Shown piece after piece: positions 8,137-18,519 of a DNA stretch of 64,000 nucleotides. Origin of the DNA: Francisella salimarina (GTDB lineage: Bacteria; Pseudomonadota; Gammaproteobacteria; Francisellales; Francisellaceae). The position numbers and the translations under genes were made by a program. Under the pieces are notes generated by a model. The model had not been told where the DNA came from. It saw only the letters and a program-made list of their open reading frames with translations, and did no database searches. Within the stretch, counting starts at the first letter, position 1. The number at the start of each line of letters is the position of its first letter. The stretch spans positions 173,304-237,303 of the forward strand of contig NZ_VOJA01000004.1 in NCBI RefSeq assembly GCF_007923265.1, read 5' to 3'.

Positions 8137-9834
8137 TTAGCCGTACATTTCTTTTAAGTGGCTGTTGAAGAAATCAAGTGCATTACCATAATCATACTTG
8201 CCTATAATAATTTCTATATATACACCGCTCTTATGTTCTCTAGCTTCTTTGAATGCTTGTGCTAGTTCTTCACCTGTTTTCACTTTGATTGTTAGCCAAT
8301 CACTACAGCCAAAAGCTTTAGGTAAATCTTTATAGTTTAATTGAGCGAGATCATCATAGCTTGGATCAGGGTCTAACTCTAACGCTCTTTCGACCATAAA
8401 ACCATCATTGTTTATGCATAATATAATAGGGTTTATTTTATATCTTCCCATTACTCCTATTTCATTAAGTGTTAGTTGATGAGATCCCTCACCTGTAATT
8501 AATACTGTTCTAGAATCAGGATTAGCTAGTGCTACGCCAAGAGTAGCTGGTGTTGCCCAACCAATAGAGCCCCATAACGTTTGATTATGATATTTTACAC
8601 CTTCAGGTAAAGGTAATTTTGGCATATTAAGAGAAGATGAGCCCGTTTCTACCACAAGATTATCTGTGTTTTTTAAGAATTTTAGAACTTGAGTGTATAG
8701 CACGCTAAGCGTTAGGTTTTCTTGTGTTGTTGGAGTATCCTGTATTGTCATTCTGGAGTATTTAGGACGATAGTTTATGCTATCAGCTTTTTCTAATAAA
8801 GCATCAAGTAGCTCTGATAAATAGATATCAGTTAGATAAGTCTTTTTATCTTCGACAAATAAAGGGCCTAAATTCAGAACCTTATCTAAGTCCAAATTAT
8901 TAGTAAATCCAGCAGTGTTAAAGTCAGACCATAGTGCGTCGCCTAAATTAATTACAAGATCAGCGTCTTCAAGTATCTCGGCTGTATTTGTGTCTGATAA
9001 TAAACCAGCATAGAATCCTATATAGTTAGGATGTGTTTCAGATATCACGCTCTTATCATGAGGCATAATAGCAAAAGGGATGTTTAACTTTTCTATGAGT
9101 TTGATAGCTTTCTCGGTTACACCAAATCTGTCTAATTTAATAGCAGGGATAGCAACAACTTTTTTAGCCTTATTTAGGCGCTCTAACACTAGGTTTACAG
9201 CTAGCTCAAGCTGCTGAGGATTGGTCTTTAGATAACTGCAGTCTATATTATCTGGTGTTATGTCTGTGACAGGACGATTGCCACCATCTAATGAAACACT
9301 TATATAGGCGGGTTTACGGTATTTGAATGCTTCTGCTATGACTCTATTCATTTCTCTGCGAGCGTTTTCAGGGGTGATGACCGCTGAGACACAGGCTGCA
9401 GAAGCTGATAAGTCAAAGAAGTTTCCAAAAACGCCATCTCCCAATGTATGGTGAACTTGCTTTTTCTTTCCAACCGCTGCATCATTTGGACTACCAACTA
9501 AGTGAAAAACAACTAAGTTCTCTGCTTTTGAGCCCATGACACCATTTAGAGCGCTCAATTCACCAACAGCATAAGTAGTACATAAGATAGCGGCTCCATT
9601 AACTCTGGCAAAACCATCTGCAGCATAGCTAGCATTAAGCTCGTTAGCATTTACGATATTATTAAGTTTTGGATTATTGATAAGTGCGTGGTCTAGTGCA
9701 AACGCAAAATCACCAGGTACGGAGAATGAATGATCTATTCCCAAATCGACTAATCTAGATACTACATATTCAGCCACATTAGTAGCATCTTTAACAGTAT
9801 CGAAAACTTTTTTACCATTAATATTCATACTCAT
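8137..9834 (-). CDS. Thiamine-diphosphate 2-keto acid decarboxylase (pyruvate/indolepyruvate decarboxylase type)
   Basis: 565 residues with the three-domain ThDP fold. Glu65 in NELNASYAADG is the conserved cofactor-activating glutamate, and the His pair in VHHTLGDG (128-129) marks the decarboxylase branch (PDC, IPDC, KdcA) rather than acetolactate synthase. The cofactor/Mg motif near residue 450 reads GEGSHQLTLNEIG...INNDG, with Glu in place of the usual Asp of GDG. The substrate cannot be read from sequence; pyruvate, indolepyruvate or branched-chain keto acids are possible. ATGs at 9834 and 9828 share one GAGGG ribosome site. It ends 8 bp from antiporter copy 2, convergently. Confidence 0.85.
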   Translation of the reverse strand: MSMNINGKKVFDTVKDATNVAEYVVSRLVDLGIDHSFSVPGDFAFALDHALINNPKLNNIVNANELNASYAADGFARVNGAAILCTTYAVGELSALNGVMGSKAENLVVFHLVGSPNDAAVGKKKQVHHTLGDGVFGNFFDLSASAACVSAVITPENARREMNRVIAEAFKYRKPAYISVSLDGGNRPVTDITPDNIDCSYLKTNPQQLELAVNLVLERLNKAKKVVAIPAIKLDRFGVTEKAIKLIEKLNIPFAIMPHDKSVISETHPNYIGFYAGLLSDTNTAEILEDADLVINLGDALWSDFNTAGFTNNLDLDKVLNLGPLFVEDKKTYLTDIYLSELLDALLEKADSINYRPKYSRMTIQDTPTTQENLTLSVLYTQVLKFLKNTDNLVVETGSSSLNMPKLPLPEGVKYHNQTLWGSIGWATPATLGVALANPDSRTVLITGEGSHQLTLNEIGVMGRYKINPIILCINNDGFMVERALELDPDPSYDDLAQLNYKDLPKAFGCSDWLTIKVKTGEELAQAFKEAREHKSGVYIEIIIGKYDYGNALDFFNSHLKEMYG

Positions 9835-9995
9835 AAATCCCTCTTTTAGTTAAAATAAATTTTGAAATTACTTTCAGCATATCTTTTGCTTATATGTATA
9901 GCAATAATTTGATAACTATATTTTTTAAAAAAACGGTAACTTGAATTAAGATGTGATTTTAGAGTGATTTTTGTGCAAGATATTGACTTGGTATT

Positions 9996-10352
9996 TTAAG
10001 ATTCTCTTTTTGCAAAGGTGTATTTTTTGACTATTTTGCCACCAATTAGATGTTTTTGAATGATTTTTTCTAGAACCTCTGGAGTGCAGGAGTGATACCA
10101 GACATTATCAGGTTGTACTACTGCTATTGGGCCATTTTGGCAAACTCTTAGGCAGTATGTCTTTGATCTATAGATATGGCCATTTTGTGATAATTTTAGC
10201 TCTTGGAGTCTCTTCTTTAGGTATTCCCAAGATTTCAGTGAAACATCGCCGGCACAGCATTTTTGTCTTTCTTGATCACAACATAGGAATATGTGTTTTT
10301 CAATATTGTCTAAGCCTAGTTTTTTTGCTTTGGTTTCAAGTGATACTGACAT
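9996..10352 (-). CDS. (2Fe-2S) ferredoxin, thioredoxin-like fold
   Basis: 118 residues. The start ...[16 protein letters not shown] and the later [23 protein letters not shown] supply the four-cysteine pattern of thioredoxin-fold [2Fe-2S] proteins (NuoE-tail and Clostridium/Azotobacter ferredoxin type). A C-terminal [14 protein letters not shown] helix is also typical. An AAGGG site precedes the ATG. It is divergent from sppA and is not in an obvious operon, so its redox partner is unknown; the neighbouring decarboxylase is a same-strand gene 161 bp downstream, but any link is speculative. Confidence 0.8.
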   Translation of the reverse strand: MSVSLETKAKKLGLDNIEKHIFLCCDQERQKCCAGDVSLKSWEYLKKRLQELKLSQNGHIYRSKTYCLRVCQNGPIAVVQPDNVWYHSCTPEVLEKIIQKHLIGGKIVKKYTFAKRES

Positions 10353-10439
10353 TTTAGTTACCCTTAAATTTAAACAGTATAATTTTATTACAAATAGATT
10401 TAAAATTGTTGAGAAAATATTAACAAATATGGAGATAAA

Positions 10440-11363
10440 ATGGAAAATAACATTTCCAAAGAGACGCTAGAAAAGTTAGCTCAAGCTTATCTAAAAGATA
10501 TCAAAAGTAAGAGACGTTGGAAGTTTTTTACTAGAGCTCTAGTTATTTTGGTTGTTTTAGTTATGATTATACCTGGCTTATTTAGCTCATCAAAAGAGCT
10601 TACATCTCACATAGGGTTAGTCAAAGTTGATGGTGTAATAGCCGAAGATGCCGAGGCAAATGCAGAAAGGATTAATAAAAGTTTAGATGATGCCTATGCT
10701 AGTAAGGCGGTTAAAGGTGTGATCGTTGAAATAAATAGTCCTGGAGGCTCACCTGTACAATCTGACGAAATATATTCTCATATGAGGTATCTGCAGAAAA
10801 AATACCCAAATATACCTATGTATGCTGTATGTACAGATGTTTGTGCAAGTGGAGGATACTATATTGCTGCCGGTGCAAAAGATATCTATGCTAATAAAAT
10901 GACAATTGTTGGTTCAATAGGTGTTATAGGTAGTGGTTTTGGCTTTACTGGGCTTATGGATAAACTAGGTATAGAGCGTAGAACATACACATCAGGCTCT
11001 AATAAGGACTTTCTAGATCCTTTTTCTCCAAAAAGACCAGAGCAAACAGCACAATTTAATAAGCTCTTGGATGAAACGCATCAAGTATTTATAGAGGCTG
11101 TTGAGCAATCAAGAGGTGACAGATTGAAAGATAAAGCTATGAATACAACATTTTCGGGAGAGCCTTTTAGTGGTATTCAAGCAAAAAATATGGGGCTGAT
11201 TGATGGTTTTGCGTCAGTCAGTCAAATTAAACGTGATAAGTTTAACAATATAGATATTGTTGACTATACACAGCCATTAGACTTTTTGACAGCAGTGTCA
11301 AATAAGTTGGGAAATAGTGTTTATTATAAGGCGCTTTCAGAAACAAGCTTTAGTCTAAAATAA
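10440..11363 (+). CDS. sppA: Signal peptide peptidase SppA (S49 family, short form)
   Basis: 307 residues, the single-domain short form. One N-terminal membrane anchor spans about residues 28-48. The serine/lysine dyad is visible: Ser137 in [12 protein letters not shown] and Lys189 in [11 protein letters not shown], 52 residues apart as in Bacillus SppA. It would degrade cleaved signal peptides at the inner membrane. A GGAG site 6 bases before the ATG supports the start. It is followed by an OmpH/Skp gene that has its own promoter. Confidence 0.92.
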   Translation: MENNISKETLEKLAQAYLKDIKSKRRWKFFTRALVILVVLVMIIPGLFSSSKELTSHIGLVKVDGVIAEDAEANAERINKSLDDAYASKAVKGVIVEINSPGGSPVQSDEIYSHMRYLQKKYPNIPMYAVCTDVCASGGYYIAAGAKDIYANKMTIVGSIGVIGSGFGFTGLMDKLGIERRTYTSGSNKDFLDPFSPKRPEQTAQFNKLLDETHQVFIEAVEQSRGDRLKDKAMNTTFSGEPFSGIQAKNMGLIDGFASVSQIKRDKFNNIDIVDYTQPLDFLTAVSNKLGNSVYYKALSETSFSLK

Positions 11364-11375
11364 ATACATTAAGTG

Positions 11376-11404
11376 TTGAAACATATAATAACCATGATTA
11401 TAAT
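11376..11404 (+). promoter_or_regulatory. Sigma-70 promoter of the OmpH/Skp gene
   Basis: TTGAAA (11376-11381), a 17-base spacer and a perfect TATAAT (11399-11404). The predicted start site gives a leader of about 45 nt before the Skp-family gene. This is one of the best promoter matches in the window, consistent with an abundant periplasmic chaperone. Confidence 0.7.
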
Positions 11405-11454
11405 CGATATTATACTAAGTTTTCTAAACTAAACATAACTAAGGAATGGAAATT

Positions 11455-11994
11455 ATGAAAAAGACTATATTAGGTGCAATGATCGCTGGTGGTCTAATGG
11501 TATCTGCAACTACTGCTATGGCTGGTGGAGTAGGTTTTGCTAATGTTCAAGATATCTTTGAGACTTCACCTTTAGGTAAAGCGAAAGTTACTGCTGATGA
11601 GAAGAAATTGAAACCACAAATGGATCAACTTAAGCAAAACATCACATCTTTACAACAAAAAGTAAATGCTTATACTGAAGAAAAAGATGATGTTCAAGCA
11701 GATGATTCTAAAGGTGATACTAAAGATGCTCAAGCAGCTGATAAGGTAGAAGGTCAAGATAAACAACAAGCTCAGGCTGATCTTGAGAAAGCAATGAGAG
11801 AATACCAAGATCTAATGAATCAAGTTCAAAAAATGGCTTCTGATGATGCTGATGCATTCAAAGATGCTTTGACTAAAGCTTCTGCGCAAGTTGCTAAAGA
11901 TAAGCAATTAGATGCTATCTTACCTGCTGAAATGAGCCTATATAATGTTGATAGTATTGATGTAACTAAAGATGTTATTGCTAAAATGCAATAA
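11455..11994 (+). CDS. OmpH/Skp-family periplasmic chaperone
   Basis: 179 residues from the ATG at 11455; an in-frame ATG 9 bases earlier is too close to the AAGGA site, so the second is preferred. A Sec signal peptide (MKKTILGAMIAGGLMVSATTAMA, likely cut after AMA) precedes GVGFANVQDIFETSPLGKAK, the conserved Skp strand. Residues about 50-150 are a Gln/Lys/Asp/Ala-rich coiled coil, longer in acidic residues than E. coli Skp. It should hold unfolded outer-membrane proteins. In many gamma-proteobacteria skp is beside bamA; here it is alone. Confidence 0.85.
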   Translation: MKKTILGAMIAGGLMVSATTAMAGGVGFANVQDIFETSPLGKAKVTADEKKLKPQMDQLKQNITSLQQKVNAYTEEKDDVQADDSKGDTKDAQAADKVEGQDKQQAQADLEKAMREYQDLMNQVQKMASDDADAFKDALTKASAQVAKDKQLDAILPAEMSLYNVDSIDVTKDVIAKMQ

Positions 11995-12144
11995 TTTAGT
12001 CTCTGTAATGTAATTCTAATATATTTTTTCTGGTATCTCTTTTAAACTTATAACAATTAAAAGTCGCTTTTTTTTAACTATAAAGCTATGTATAATCTTA
12101 GCTTAGATGTCAATAATATTTAAATAAAAAAGAAAATTCAAATT

Positions 12145-12567
12145 ATGGAAAATTTAGGCTATTTTGTATCGCAAAACTTATTGTTTTGTTTGTCTTTTAT
12201 ACTTCTGTTAGCAATTTATATAATTTTTGAGCTGACTCAAACTAAAAAAGCTCAATATACTTTGTCTGTTGCGGATGCTGTTATTACTGTAAATAGAGGT
12301 AAAGGCGTATACCTAGATACAAGAGATCAAGAGAGTTTTACGAGTGCTCATATAATTGGGGCTCATAATATCAAGTTAGAAGAAATTGCTCAAAAGCATA
12401 AAAAGTTAGCTAAGTACAAGTCTAAGCCTATAGTTATATATGGAGACGGTGCCGAAAAAGCAATGCATGAGTTACGCAAAGAAGGCTTTGAACAAGTTTT
12501 TGTACTTAAAGGTGGTCTATCAGCATGGCTACAGGCAAGTTACCCTGTTAAATCATTATCAAAATAA
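12145..12567 (+). CDS. Membrane-anchored rhodanese-domain protein (YibN-like)
   Basis: 140 residues: one N-terminal membrane helix (about 12-30) and a single rhodanese fold (about 42-135) containing [22 protein letters not shown] and [18 protein letters not shown]. The usual active-site Cys position reads [13 protein letters not shown] see no cysteine in the CxxxxR loop, so sulfurtransferase activity is doubtful. Its position directly before secB matches the yibN-grxC-secB order of other gamma-proteobacteria, with grxC missing. A TATAAT at 12091-12096 may be its -10 box. Confidence 0.82.
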   Translation: MENLGYFVSQNLLFCLSFILLLAIYIIFELTQTKKAQYTLSVADAVITVNRGKGVYLDTRDQESFTSAHIIGAHNIKLEEIAQKHKKLAKYKSKPIVIYGDGAEKAMHELRKEGFEQVFVLKGGLSAWLQASYPVKSLSK

Positions 12568-12586
12568 AAATATTAAGGATCATAGA

Positions 12587-13036
12587 ATGGATCAGCAAGC
12601 ACAACCACAGTTTCAAATTCAAAAAGTTTATGTAAAGGATATGTCTTTCTCTATTCCTAATTCTGATAAAATCTGGACTACAGCATGGAAGCCAGAGTTG
12701 CATACAGATCTGAAAATCGAAGCGACACAACTACCAGAAGAAAATACTTATGAAAGTATTTTAACTCTTGAAGTGAAGGTTGAAAATGAAGGTGTGGTTG
12801 CTTTTGAGGCAGAGGTTAAGCAAGCAGGTATTTTTACAGTATCAAATATGCAAGAGGCTCAAATTGAGCATGCAAAAAAAGCATTTTGCCCAAATATTTT
12901 GTACCATTATGCACGTGAAGCTATTTCTGATTTAGTCAGTAGTGGCGGTTTCCCTCAGCTTTGTTTATCAGCTGTGAATTTTGATGCTATGTATCAGGAT
13001 TCATTAGAAAAGCCTGTCGATGATAAGCAACACTAA
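12587..13036 (+). CDS. secB: Protein-export chaperone SecB
   Basis: 149 residues from the ATG at 12587; an AAGGA site 8 bases upstream sets this start, and an upstream in-frame ATG inside the rhodanese gene is ignored. The start [20 protein letters not shown] and the C-terminal segments [34 protein letters not shown] are characteristic. SecB keeps preproteins unfolded and delivers them to SecA. It begins 20 bp after the rhodanese gene, probably co-transcribed, and ends 27 bp before recA. Confidence 0.96.
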   Translation: MDQQAQPQFQIQKVYVKDMSFSIPNSDKIWTTAWKPELHTDLKIEATQLPEENTYESILTLEVKVENEGVVAFEAEVKQAGIFTVSNMQEAQIEHAKKAFCPNILYHYAREAISDLVSSGGFPQLCLSAVNFDAMYQDSLEKPVDDKQH

Positions 13037-13062
13037 GATTACAATAGGAGTTTGAGTTAGTT

Positions 13063-14136
13063 ATGAGTAAAGAAAAAGCTCTAGAGTCAGCGCTCTCACA
13101 GATTGAGAAGCAGTTTGGTAAAGGCTCTATTATGAGATTGGGTGATCAAGAGACAGCTCATGATATAGATGTCATCCCTTCAGGTATTATTGCTCTTGAT
13201 GTTGCATTGGGCATAGGAGGATATCCTAAAGGGCGTATTATTGAAATATATGGACATGAATCATCTGGTAAGACTACGCTTACTCTCTTAGCAATTGCAC
13301 AGTGCCAAAAACAAGGTGGTACAGCAGCCTTTGTTGATGCAGAACATGCTCTAGATCCTAAGTATGCTAAGCTTTTGGGTGTAAATGTAGATGATCTGAT
13401 AGTTTCTCAGCCAGATACCGGTGAGCAGGCATTAGAGATTGCAGATATGTTAGTTCGTTCTGGAGGAGTTGATATTGTAGTAATAGACTCTGTTGCAGCA
13501 CTCACTCCTAAGGCAGAGATTGAAGGTGATATGGGAGACTCTCACATGGGCCTTCAGGCAAGACTAATGTCTCAAGCGCTTAGAAAATTAACAGCAAATA
13601 TCAAACGCTCAAACACTTTGGTAATGTTCATTAACCAAATACGTATGAAAATCGGGGTAATGTTTGGCAATCCTGAAACTACCACTGGTGGTAATGCTCT
13701 TAAGTTTTATGCTTCTGTTAGGTTAGAAGTTAGAAAGGGTGGAGCTATTAAAGATGGTGTAGATGTTAATGGTAATGAAATAAAAGTTAAAATTGTTAAA
13801 AATAAGGTTGCTCCTCCATTTAAGCAAGCTGAGTTTGAGCTCATTTATGGAGAAGGTATCTCGCTTGAAGCAGAGCTTATTGACCTTGGTGCTAAACATG
13901 GAATTGTAGAGAAGTCTGGCGCTTGGTATAGCTATAAAGGTAAAAAGATTGGTCAAGGTAAAGAAAAATCAAAAGATTACCTTAAAGAAAATACAGTAGA
14001 ACGTGATGAGATAGAAAAAGCTCTTTTGGAACTTTTATTGCCACATAAATATGCTGTAGAAGAACAGCCTCAAGAAGAGTCTAAACCTGCAAAGCAATCT
14101 AAGTCGAAACAAGCTACACAAGATGAGCTTATCTAA
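13063..14136 (+). CDS. recA: Recombinase RecA
   Basis: 357 residues. The Walker A motif [10 protein letters not shown], Walker B region [12 protein letters not shown], the DNA-binding loops ([22 protein letters not shown] and [20 protein letters not shown]) and an acidic/Gln-Lys-rich tail are all present. It forms the recombination filament on ssDNA. The gene overlaps recX by 14 bp. I see no clear LexA-type operator in the short gap before it, so its regulation is not readable here. Confidence 0.98.
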   Translation: MSKEKALESALSQIEKQFGKGSIMRLGDQETAHDIDVIPSGIIALDVALGIGGYPKGRIIEIYGHESSGKTTLTLLAIAQCQKQGGTAAFVDAEHALDPKYAKLLGVNVDDLIVSQPDTGEQALEIADMLVRSGGVDIVVIDSVAALTPKAEIEGDMGDSHMGLQARLMSQALRKLTANIKRSNTLVMFINQIRMKIGVMFGNPETTTGGNALKFYASVRLEVRKGGAIKDGVDVNGNEIKVKIVKNKVAPPFKQAEFELIYGEGISLEAELIDLGAKHGIVEKSGAWYSYKGKKIGQGKEKSKDYLKENTVERDEIEKALLELLLPHKYAVEEQPQEESKPAKQSKSKQATQDELI

Positions 14137-14578
14137 AGAGAAAAATTATCTTTTATATCTACTTGCTAAGCAAGATTATTCCCGCAAACAACTTTCTGAT
14201 AAGCTTACGACTCGTGATAATATTTCATGCGATCAAATAGTGGCTCTATTAGATGAGTTTGAAAAGAATAAGTGGCTATCAGATGAGAGATTTGCGCGAG
14301 TGTTTATAATGAGTGAAATTGCTAAGTATCGAGGCAAACGAAGAATTATAAATACAGCTGTTTACCAAAAAGGTTTGTCACAAGAATTAGTAGAGGTTTT
14401 TTTACAAGAGGCTGAGGTCGACTGGATTGATATTTGTCATCAGTGTTTGCATAAGAAATATAAAGATCTAAGTAAGCTACAAAAAGATTTGAAATTAAAG
14501 CAAAAAGCGATTAATTATCTCTTATATAATGGCTTTGATTTTGATGAGATAAATTTTGTAATTAGTGGGAAAATTTAA
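14123..14578 (+). CDS. recX: Regulatory protein RecX
   Basis: 151 residues built of short three-helix repeats, with [17 protein letters not shown] and [34 protein letters not shown], the best conserved RecX block. It modulates RecA filaments. The ATG lies inside the last codons of recA, indicating coupled translation. Length and position both fit the family. Confidence 0.93.
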   Translation: MSLSKEKNYLLYLLAKQDYSRKQLSDKLTTRDNISCDQIVALLDEFEKNKWLSDERFARVFIMSEIAKYRGKRRIINTAVYQKGLSQELVEVFLQEAEVDWIDICHQCLHKKYKDLSKLQKDLKLKQKAINYLLYNGFDFDEINFVISGKI

Positions 14579-14654
14579 GTAGATAAGTTTTATTCTTAAA
14601 CTTTTTTACTGTAAGCTTTATTATTAGAAATATTAAAAAATATAGGAGTTAAAG

Positions 14655-15143
14655 ATGGCCAAAGGAACAGTAAATAAGGTTATTTTGTTAGGTAGATTAG
14701 GTAATGATCCAGAAGTTAGAACTACTCAAAACGGTACTACAGTAGCTACACTAAGTATCGCAACTAATGATGGTATGGGTGAAAATATAACCACTGAGTG
14801 GCATAGAGTTGTTGTGTTTGGTAAGTCTGCAGAGGCTATCCAAAGATATGCAAATAAAGGTACACAACTTTTTATAGAAGGTAGGCTTCGTACTAACAAG
14901 TGGCAAGATAAAAACGGTAATATGCAATATACTACAGAAGTTGTTGTTAGTAATTTCCAGTTTGTTGGTGGTGGTAATTCTCAGGGTAGTTCAAACTACC
15001 AAAACAACCCTAATCCCAACTTTAATCAACAGCCTAATAATAGTTTTGCTCAAAATAATCAGCAACCAGCACCAAAACAAGATAAAATGCCTGATTTTGC
15101 TGAGATTAATTCATCAAACTTTGATGATGATATACCATTTTAA
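14655..15143 (+). CDS. ssb: Single-stranded DNA-binding protein
   Basis: 162 residues. The OB fold occupies about 1-110 (MAKGTVNKVILLGRLGNDPEVR, TEWHRVVVFGKSAE). A Gly/Asn/Gln/Pro linker follows, and the C-terminus ends in the acidic tip FDDDIPF that recruits partner proteins. It coats ssDNA in replication, recombination and repair. AGGAG precedes the ATG by 7 bases. It lies directly after recA-recX but with a 76-bp gap, so it may have its own promoter. Confidence 0.97.
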   Translation: MAKGTVNKVILLGRLGNDPEVRTTQNGTTVATLSIATNDGMGENITTEWHRVVVFGKSAEAIQRYANKGTQLFIEGRLRTNKWQDKNGNMQYTTEVVVSNFQFVGGGNSQGSSNYQNNPNPNFNQQPNNSFAQNNQQPAPKQDKMPDFAEINSSNFDDDIPF

Positions 15144-15243
15144 TCATATATAGAATCATATCGAAATATAGTGTACTAACTGTCACTACTCACAAGATTA
15201 TTATATAATATAGTTACTTCTTATTTTATTCTTCAATTCATTT

Positions 15244-16398
15244 ATGTCATATATATTAGTCTTAAATTGTGGGAGCTCATCAGTCAAATTTGCGCTTATG
15301 AATCCCCAAACATCAGAGTCACTTGTTACAGGTCTTGCCGAGAATATCGGAGCTAGTAATTGTAAGATAACTTTTAAAGCTCAGCAGAAAGTTCATAAGC
15401 TTATAGAAAATGGTAAGTACAAAGATATTTTTGAGCTTTTAAAAGATTTTTTGGTAGAGAATAATTATTTAGAAAAAATTTCTGCGATTGGTCATAGAGT
15501 AGTTCATGGGGGTCAGTATTTTTCAAAATCTGTAATTATAGACAAAGATTCATTACAGAAGATAAAAGATTGTATACCTCTAGCGCCTCTACATAATCCG
15601 GCGCATATTGAAGGTATCACATTTTGTCAGCAGATTTTTCCAAATCTACCTCAAGTAGCAGTATTTGATACAGCATTTCACCAAACTATGCCTGAGTATG
15701 TTGCAGAATATGCGATACCTAGAGAGCTAACGTGTGAGCATAATATACGTAAATATGGCGCCCATGGAACTTCACATAAGTACGTTTCTCAACAAGCTGC
15801 AAAAATATTAAATCAAGATGCTGCTAATGTGATAGTTGCTCACTTAGGCAATGGTTGCAGTATTACAGCTGTTGTTAATGGTAAAAGCATCGATACAAGT
15901 ATGGGGCTTACTCCATTAGATGGGCTTGTCATGGGAACTCGTTCTGGCTGTATAGATCCTAGTGTTTTTGCATATATCTCAGATAATCTTGGCTGGAGTA
16001 TTGCAGATATCACAAATATGCTAAACAAAAAAAGTGGTCTATTAGGAATCTGTGGTCATAGTGATATGCGAGAGGTTTCTGAGCTTGCTGATAGAGGTGA
16101 TAAACTAGCTAAGCTAGCTATTGAAATATTTTGTCATAGGATTGCCAAATTTGTTGGTAGCTATATGATCTATTTTAAAGACTTTGATGGTTTGGTTTTC
16201 ACAGGGGGGATTGGTGAGAATGCCATTAATATTCGCGAAAGTGTAGTTTCTAAGTTAGCGAATATAGGTTTTGAGATAGATGATGCTAAAAATGTGAAAT
16301 CAGAAACATTTATAAGTACAGGAAATAGTCATAATATAATGGTTATTGCAACTAATGAAGAGCTTATGATAGCTCAAGAAACACAAAGTTTGATATAA
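15244..16398 (+). CDS. ackA: Acetate kinase
   Basis: 384 residues. The start VLNCGSSSVKFAL, the phosphate loops GHRVVHGG and AHLGNGCSI, and the nucleotide-binding FTGGIGENA are the acetate kinase signatures. It interconverts acetate + ATP and acetyl phosphate + ADP. A TATAAT at 15204-15209 may be its -10 box. The pta gene starts 9 bp after its stop, so the two form an operon for acetate overflow or assimilation. Confidence 0.96.
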   Translation: MSYILVLNCGSSSVKFALMNPQTSESLVTGLAENIGASNCKITFKAQQKVHKLIENGKYKDIFELLKDFLVENNYLEKISAIGHRVVHGGQYFSKSVIIDKDSLQKIKDCIPLAPLHNPAHIEGITFCQQIFPNLPQVAVFDTAFHQTMPEYVAEYAIPRELTCEHNIRKYGAHGTSHKYVSQQAAKILNQDAANVIVAHLGNGCSITAVVNGKSIDTSMGLTPLDGLVMGTRSGCIDPSVFAYISDNLGWSIADITNMLNKKSGLLGICGHSDMREVSELADRGDKLAKLAIEIFCHRIAKFVGSYMIYFKDFDGLVFTGGIGENAINIRESVVSKLANIGFEIDDAKNVKSETFISTGNSHNIMVIATNEELMIAQETQSLI

Positions 16399-16407
16399 GA
16401 GTTTGCT

Positions 16408-18504
16408 ATGAAAAAATCAATATTTATCCTTCCAACATCAAAACATACGGGTCTTAGAATTTTGGCAAGTAGCGTGGTATATGCATTACAGCAGAAAGGA
16501 TTAAAAGTTGGCTCATTTCATCCTATTTACGATATGGGTATGAGCATTGAACAGATAGAATCGTATTTGCTTAATAATCGTGTAAAAGACTATGTTGAAA
16601 TCGTCATAAGTAAGTTTTATGAGAAGTGTCAAGATTCGGATTTTGCTGTAATATCGGGCCTATTTAGGCAAGGTAATAACTACCATAGGTTATATCCAAT
16701 AAATGCGGTTGTTGATGAGTTGAATATAGAGATTATAAAAGCTCTTGGTTTGGAAGTGATAATAGCTTCATACCATGGTAATAAGCCTATAGATGATATC
16801 AATGATGAGCTTGATTATGTTATGCGAAGCCTGCCTAAGCAAGTTAACATTATGGGTGCTGTAATTACAAAGTTAAATGCACCTTATGATGATGATGGAA
16901 GAGTTAGTTTTAGTTTGACTGAAGAAGATATTACCTATGACAAACAACAGCATGTAAGTATAGAGGAGCTCAAAGAGTTATCAGTATTTAAACAAAAAGG
17001 GTTAGCTCTTTTGGGTGTGGTTGAGTGGGATAAAGAAAGAACTTCGCCAAGAGTGTTAGACATCAAAAATATTCTTAAGCTGAAGCACATATCAGAGGTT
17101 GGCTTAGAGGCTCGAGTTGAAAGGGTAATGATGTGTTCGAGAGGAGTTGATAATTTTATAAGTGATTTGACTCCAAATTCTCTGGTTATAACTGCTGCTG
17201 ATAGATCTGATATCTTAGTTACAATTTGCTTAGCTGCGAAAAATGGTATGAAAATAGCAGGAATTATCTTAACAGCTGAAGAATATCTTAATGATAAAGT
17301 CAGGGAGTTATGTGTAGAAACTGCTAAAAAAGCAGGTTTAGCAATTCTGACAACAAAAAATAAAAGTGTAAATACAATTTTAAAACTTGCAAATATAGAC
17401 CTAATGGGAATACCTATTGATGATAAAGAGCGTATTCAAAAAGTTAAAGAAGTAATATCTTCATCTCTAGATAGAGATGCGATAGTTAATTGTATTACTT
17501 CAGATGTCACTGAGCATCAGGTGATGTCGCCTCCAGCATTTAGATATCATCTTTTGAAGATGGCGCGAAAAGCTAAAAAGAGAATCATTTTACCAGAGAG
17601 TTATGAGCCAAGAACTTTGCAGGCGGCTAAAAACTGTCATGAACAAGGCTTAGCGGAGTGTGTACTTATCGGTGATAGAGAGAAAATCTTTAAAGTTGCT
17701 GAGATGAATGGATTTAGTTTACCTGAGAGTATCGAAGTTGTAACTGTTGTCGATGAAGCTGAGGCAAAATACCTAAAAACATTGATGGAGCTTAGAAAGC
17801 ATAAAGGTTTGTCTGAAAGTATGGCTCGAGATGCTCTGAAAGATCCAATAGTTGTAGCAACACTTATGCTTTATTTGGGTGAAGTTGATGGATTAGTGTC
17901 TGGTGCTGAGCATACTACTGCAGCTGTTCTTAGACCAGCATTACAATTAGTCAAAACTAAGCCAAATTCATCATTAGTATCATCAGTATTTTTTATGTGT
18001 ATGCCTGATGAAGTTATAGTATTCGGAGATTGCGCTGTTAATCAAGATCCTACAGCAGAGCAGTTAGTTGACATCGCGATACAAAGTGCTGAATCCGCTA
18101 AGAAGTTTGGCATTGAGCCTCGTGTTGCGATGATTAGTTATAGTACAGGTTCATCAGGTTCTGGGGTTCAAGTTGAAAAGGTGCGTAAAGCAACAGAGTT
18201 GCTTAAACAAAGTGCACCTGATTTATTGGTAGATGGACCACTTCAGTATGATGCTGCTATGATCGAGAGTGTAGCGAAGAAAAAAGCTCCAAATAGTCCA
18301 GTTGCAGGTAAAGCTACTGTACTAATATTCCCTGATTTGAACACAGGTAACACTGTCTATAAAGCAGTTCAACGAAGTGCAAATGTATTAAGTATTGGTC
18401 CTGTATTGCAAGGTATAAATAAACCTGTTAATGATTTATCTAGAGGTGCAACTGTAGATGATATAACTTATACAATTGCGATAACAGCTATTCAAGCAAT
18501 ATAA
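16408..18504 (+). CDS. pta: Phosphate acetyltransferase, long form
   Basis: 698 residues, the three-domain form. An N-terminal P-loop-like domain starts IFILPTSKHTGLR, though its P-loop lacks the canonical GKT. A DRTGG domain covers about 225-330, and the C-terminal catalytic domain (about 380-698) contains KRIILPESYEPRTLQAA and the late SYSTGSSGSG and VDGPLQYDAAM motifs. It converts acetyl phosphate and CoA to acetyl-CoA. It is co-transcribed with ackA and is followed 15 bp later by gabD. Confidence 0.96.
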   Translation: MKKSIFILPTSKHTGLRILASSVVYALQQKGLKVGSFHPIYDMGMSIEQIESYLLNNRVKDYVEIVISKFYEKCQDSDFAVISGLFRQGNNYHRLYPINAVVDELNIEIIKALGLEVIIASYHGNKPIDDINDELDYVMRSLPKQVNIMGAVITKLNAPYDDDGRVSFSLTEEDITYDKQQHVSIEELKELSVFKQKGLALLGVVEWDKERTSPRVLDIKNILKLKHISEVGLEARVERVMMCSRGVDNFISDLTPNSLVITAADRSDILVTICLAAKNGMKIAGIILTAEEYLNDKVRELCVETAKKAGLAILTTKNKSVNTILKLANIDLMGIPIDDKERIQKVKEVISSSLDRDAIVNCITSDVTEHQVMSPPAFRYHLLKMARKAKKRIILPESYEPRTLQAAKNCHEQGLAECVLIGDREKIFKVAEMNGFSLPESIEVVTVVDEAEAKYLKTLMELRKHKGLSESMARDALKDPIVVATLMLYLGEVDGLVSGAEHTTAAVLRPALQLVKTKPNSSLVSSVFFMCMPDEVIVFGDCAVNQDPTAEQLVDIAIQSAESAKKFGIEPRVAMISYSTGSSGSGVQVEKVRKATELLKQSAPDLLVDGPLQYDAAMIESVAKKKAPNSPVAGKATVLIFPDLNTGNTVYKAVQRSANVLSIGPVLQGINKPVNDLSRGATVDDITYTIAITAIQAI

Positions 18505-18519
18505 AACTAGGAGGCAAAT

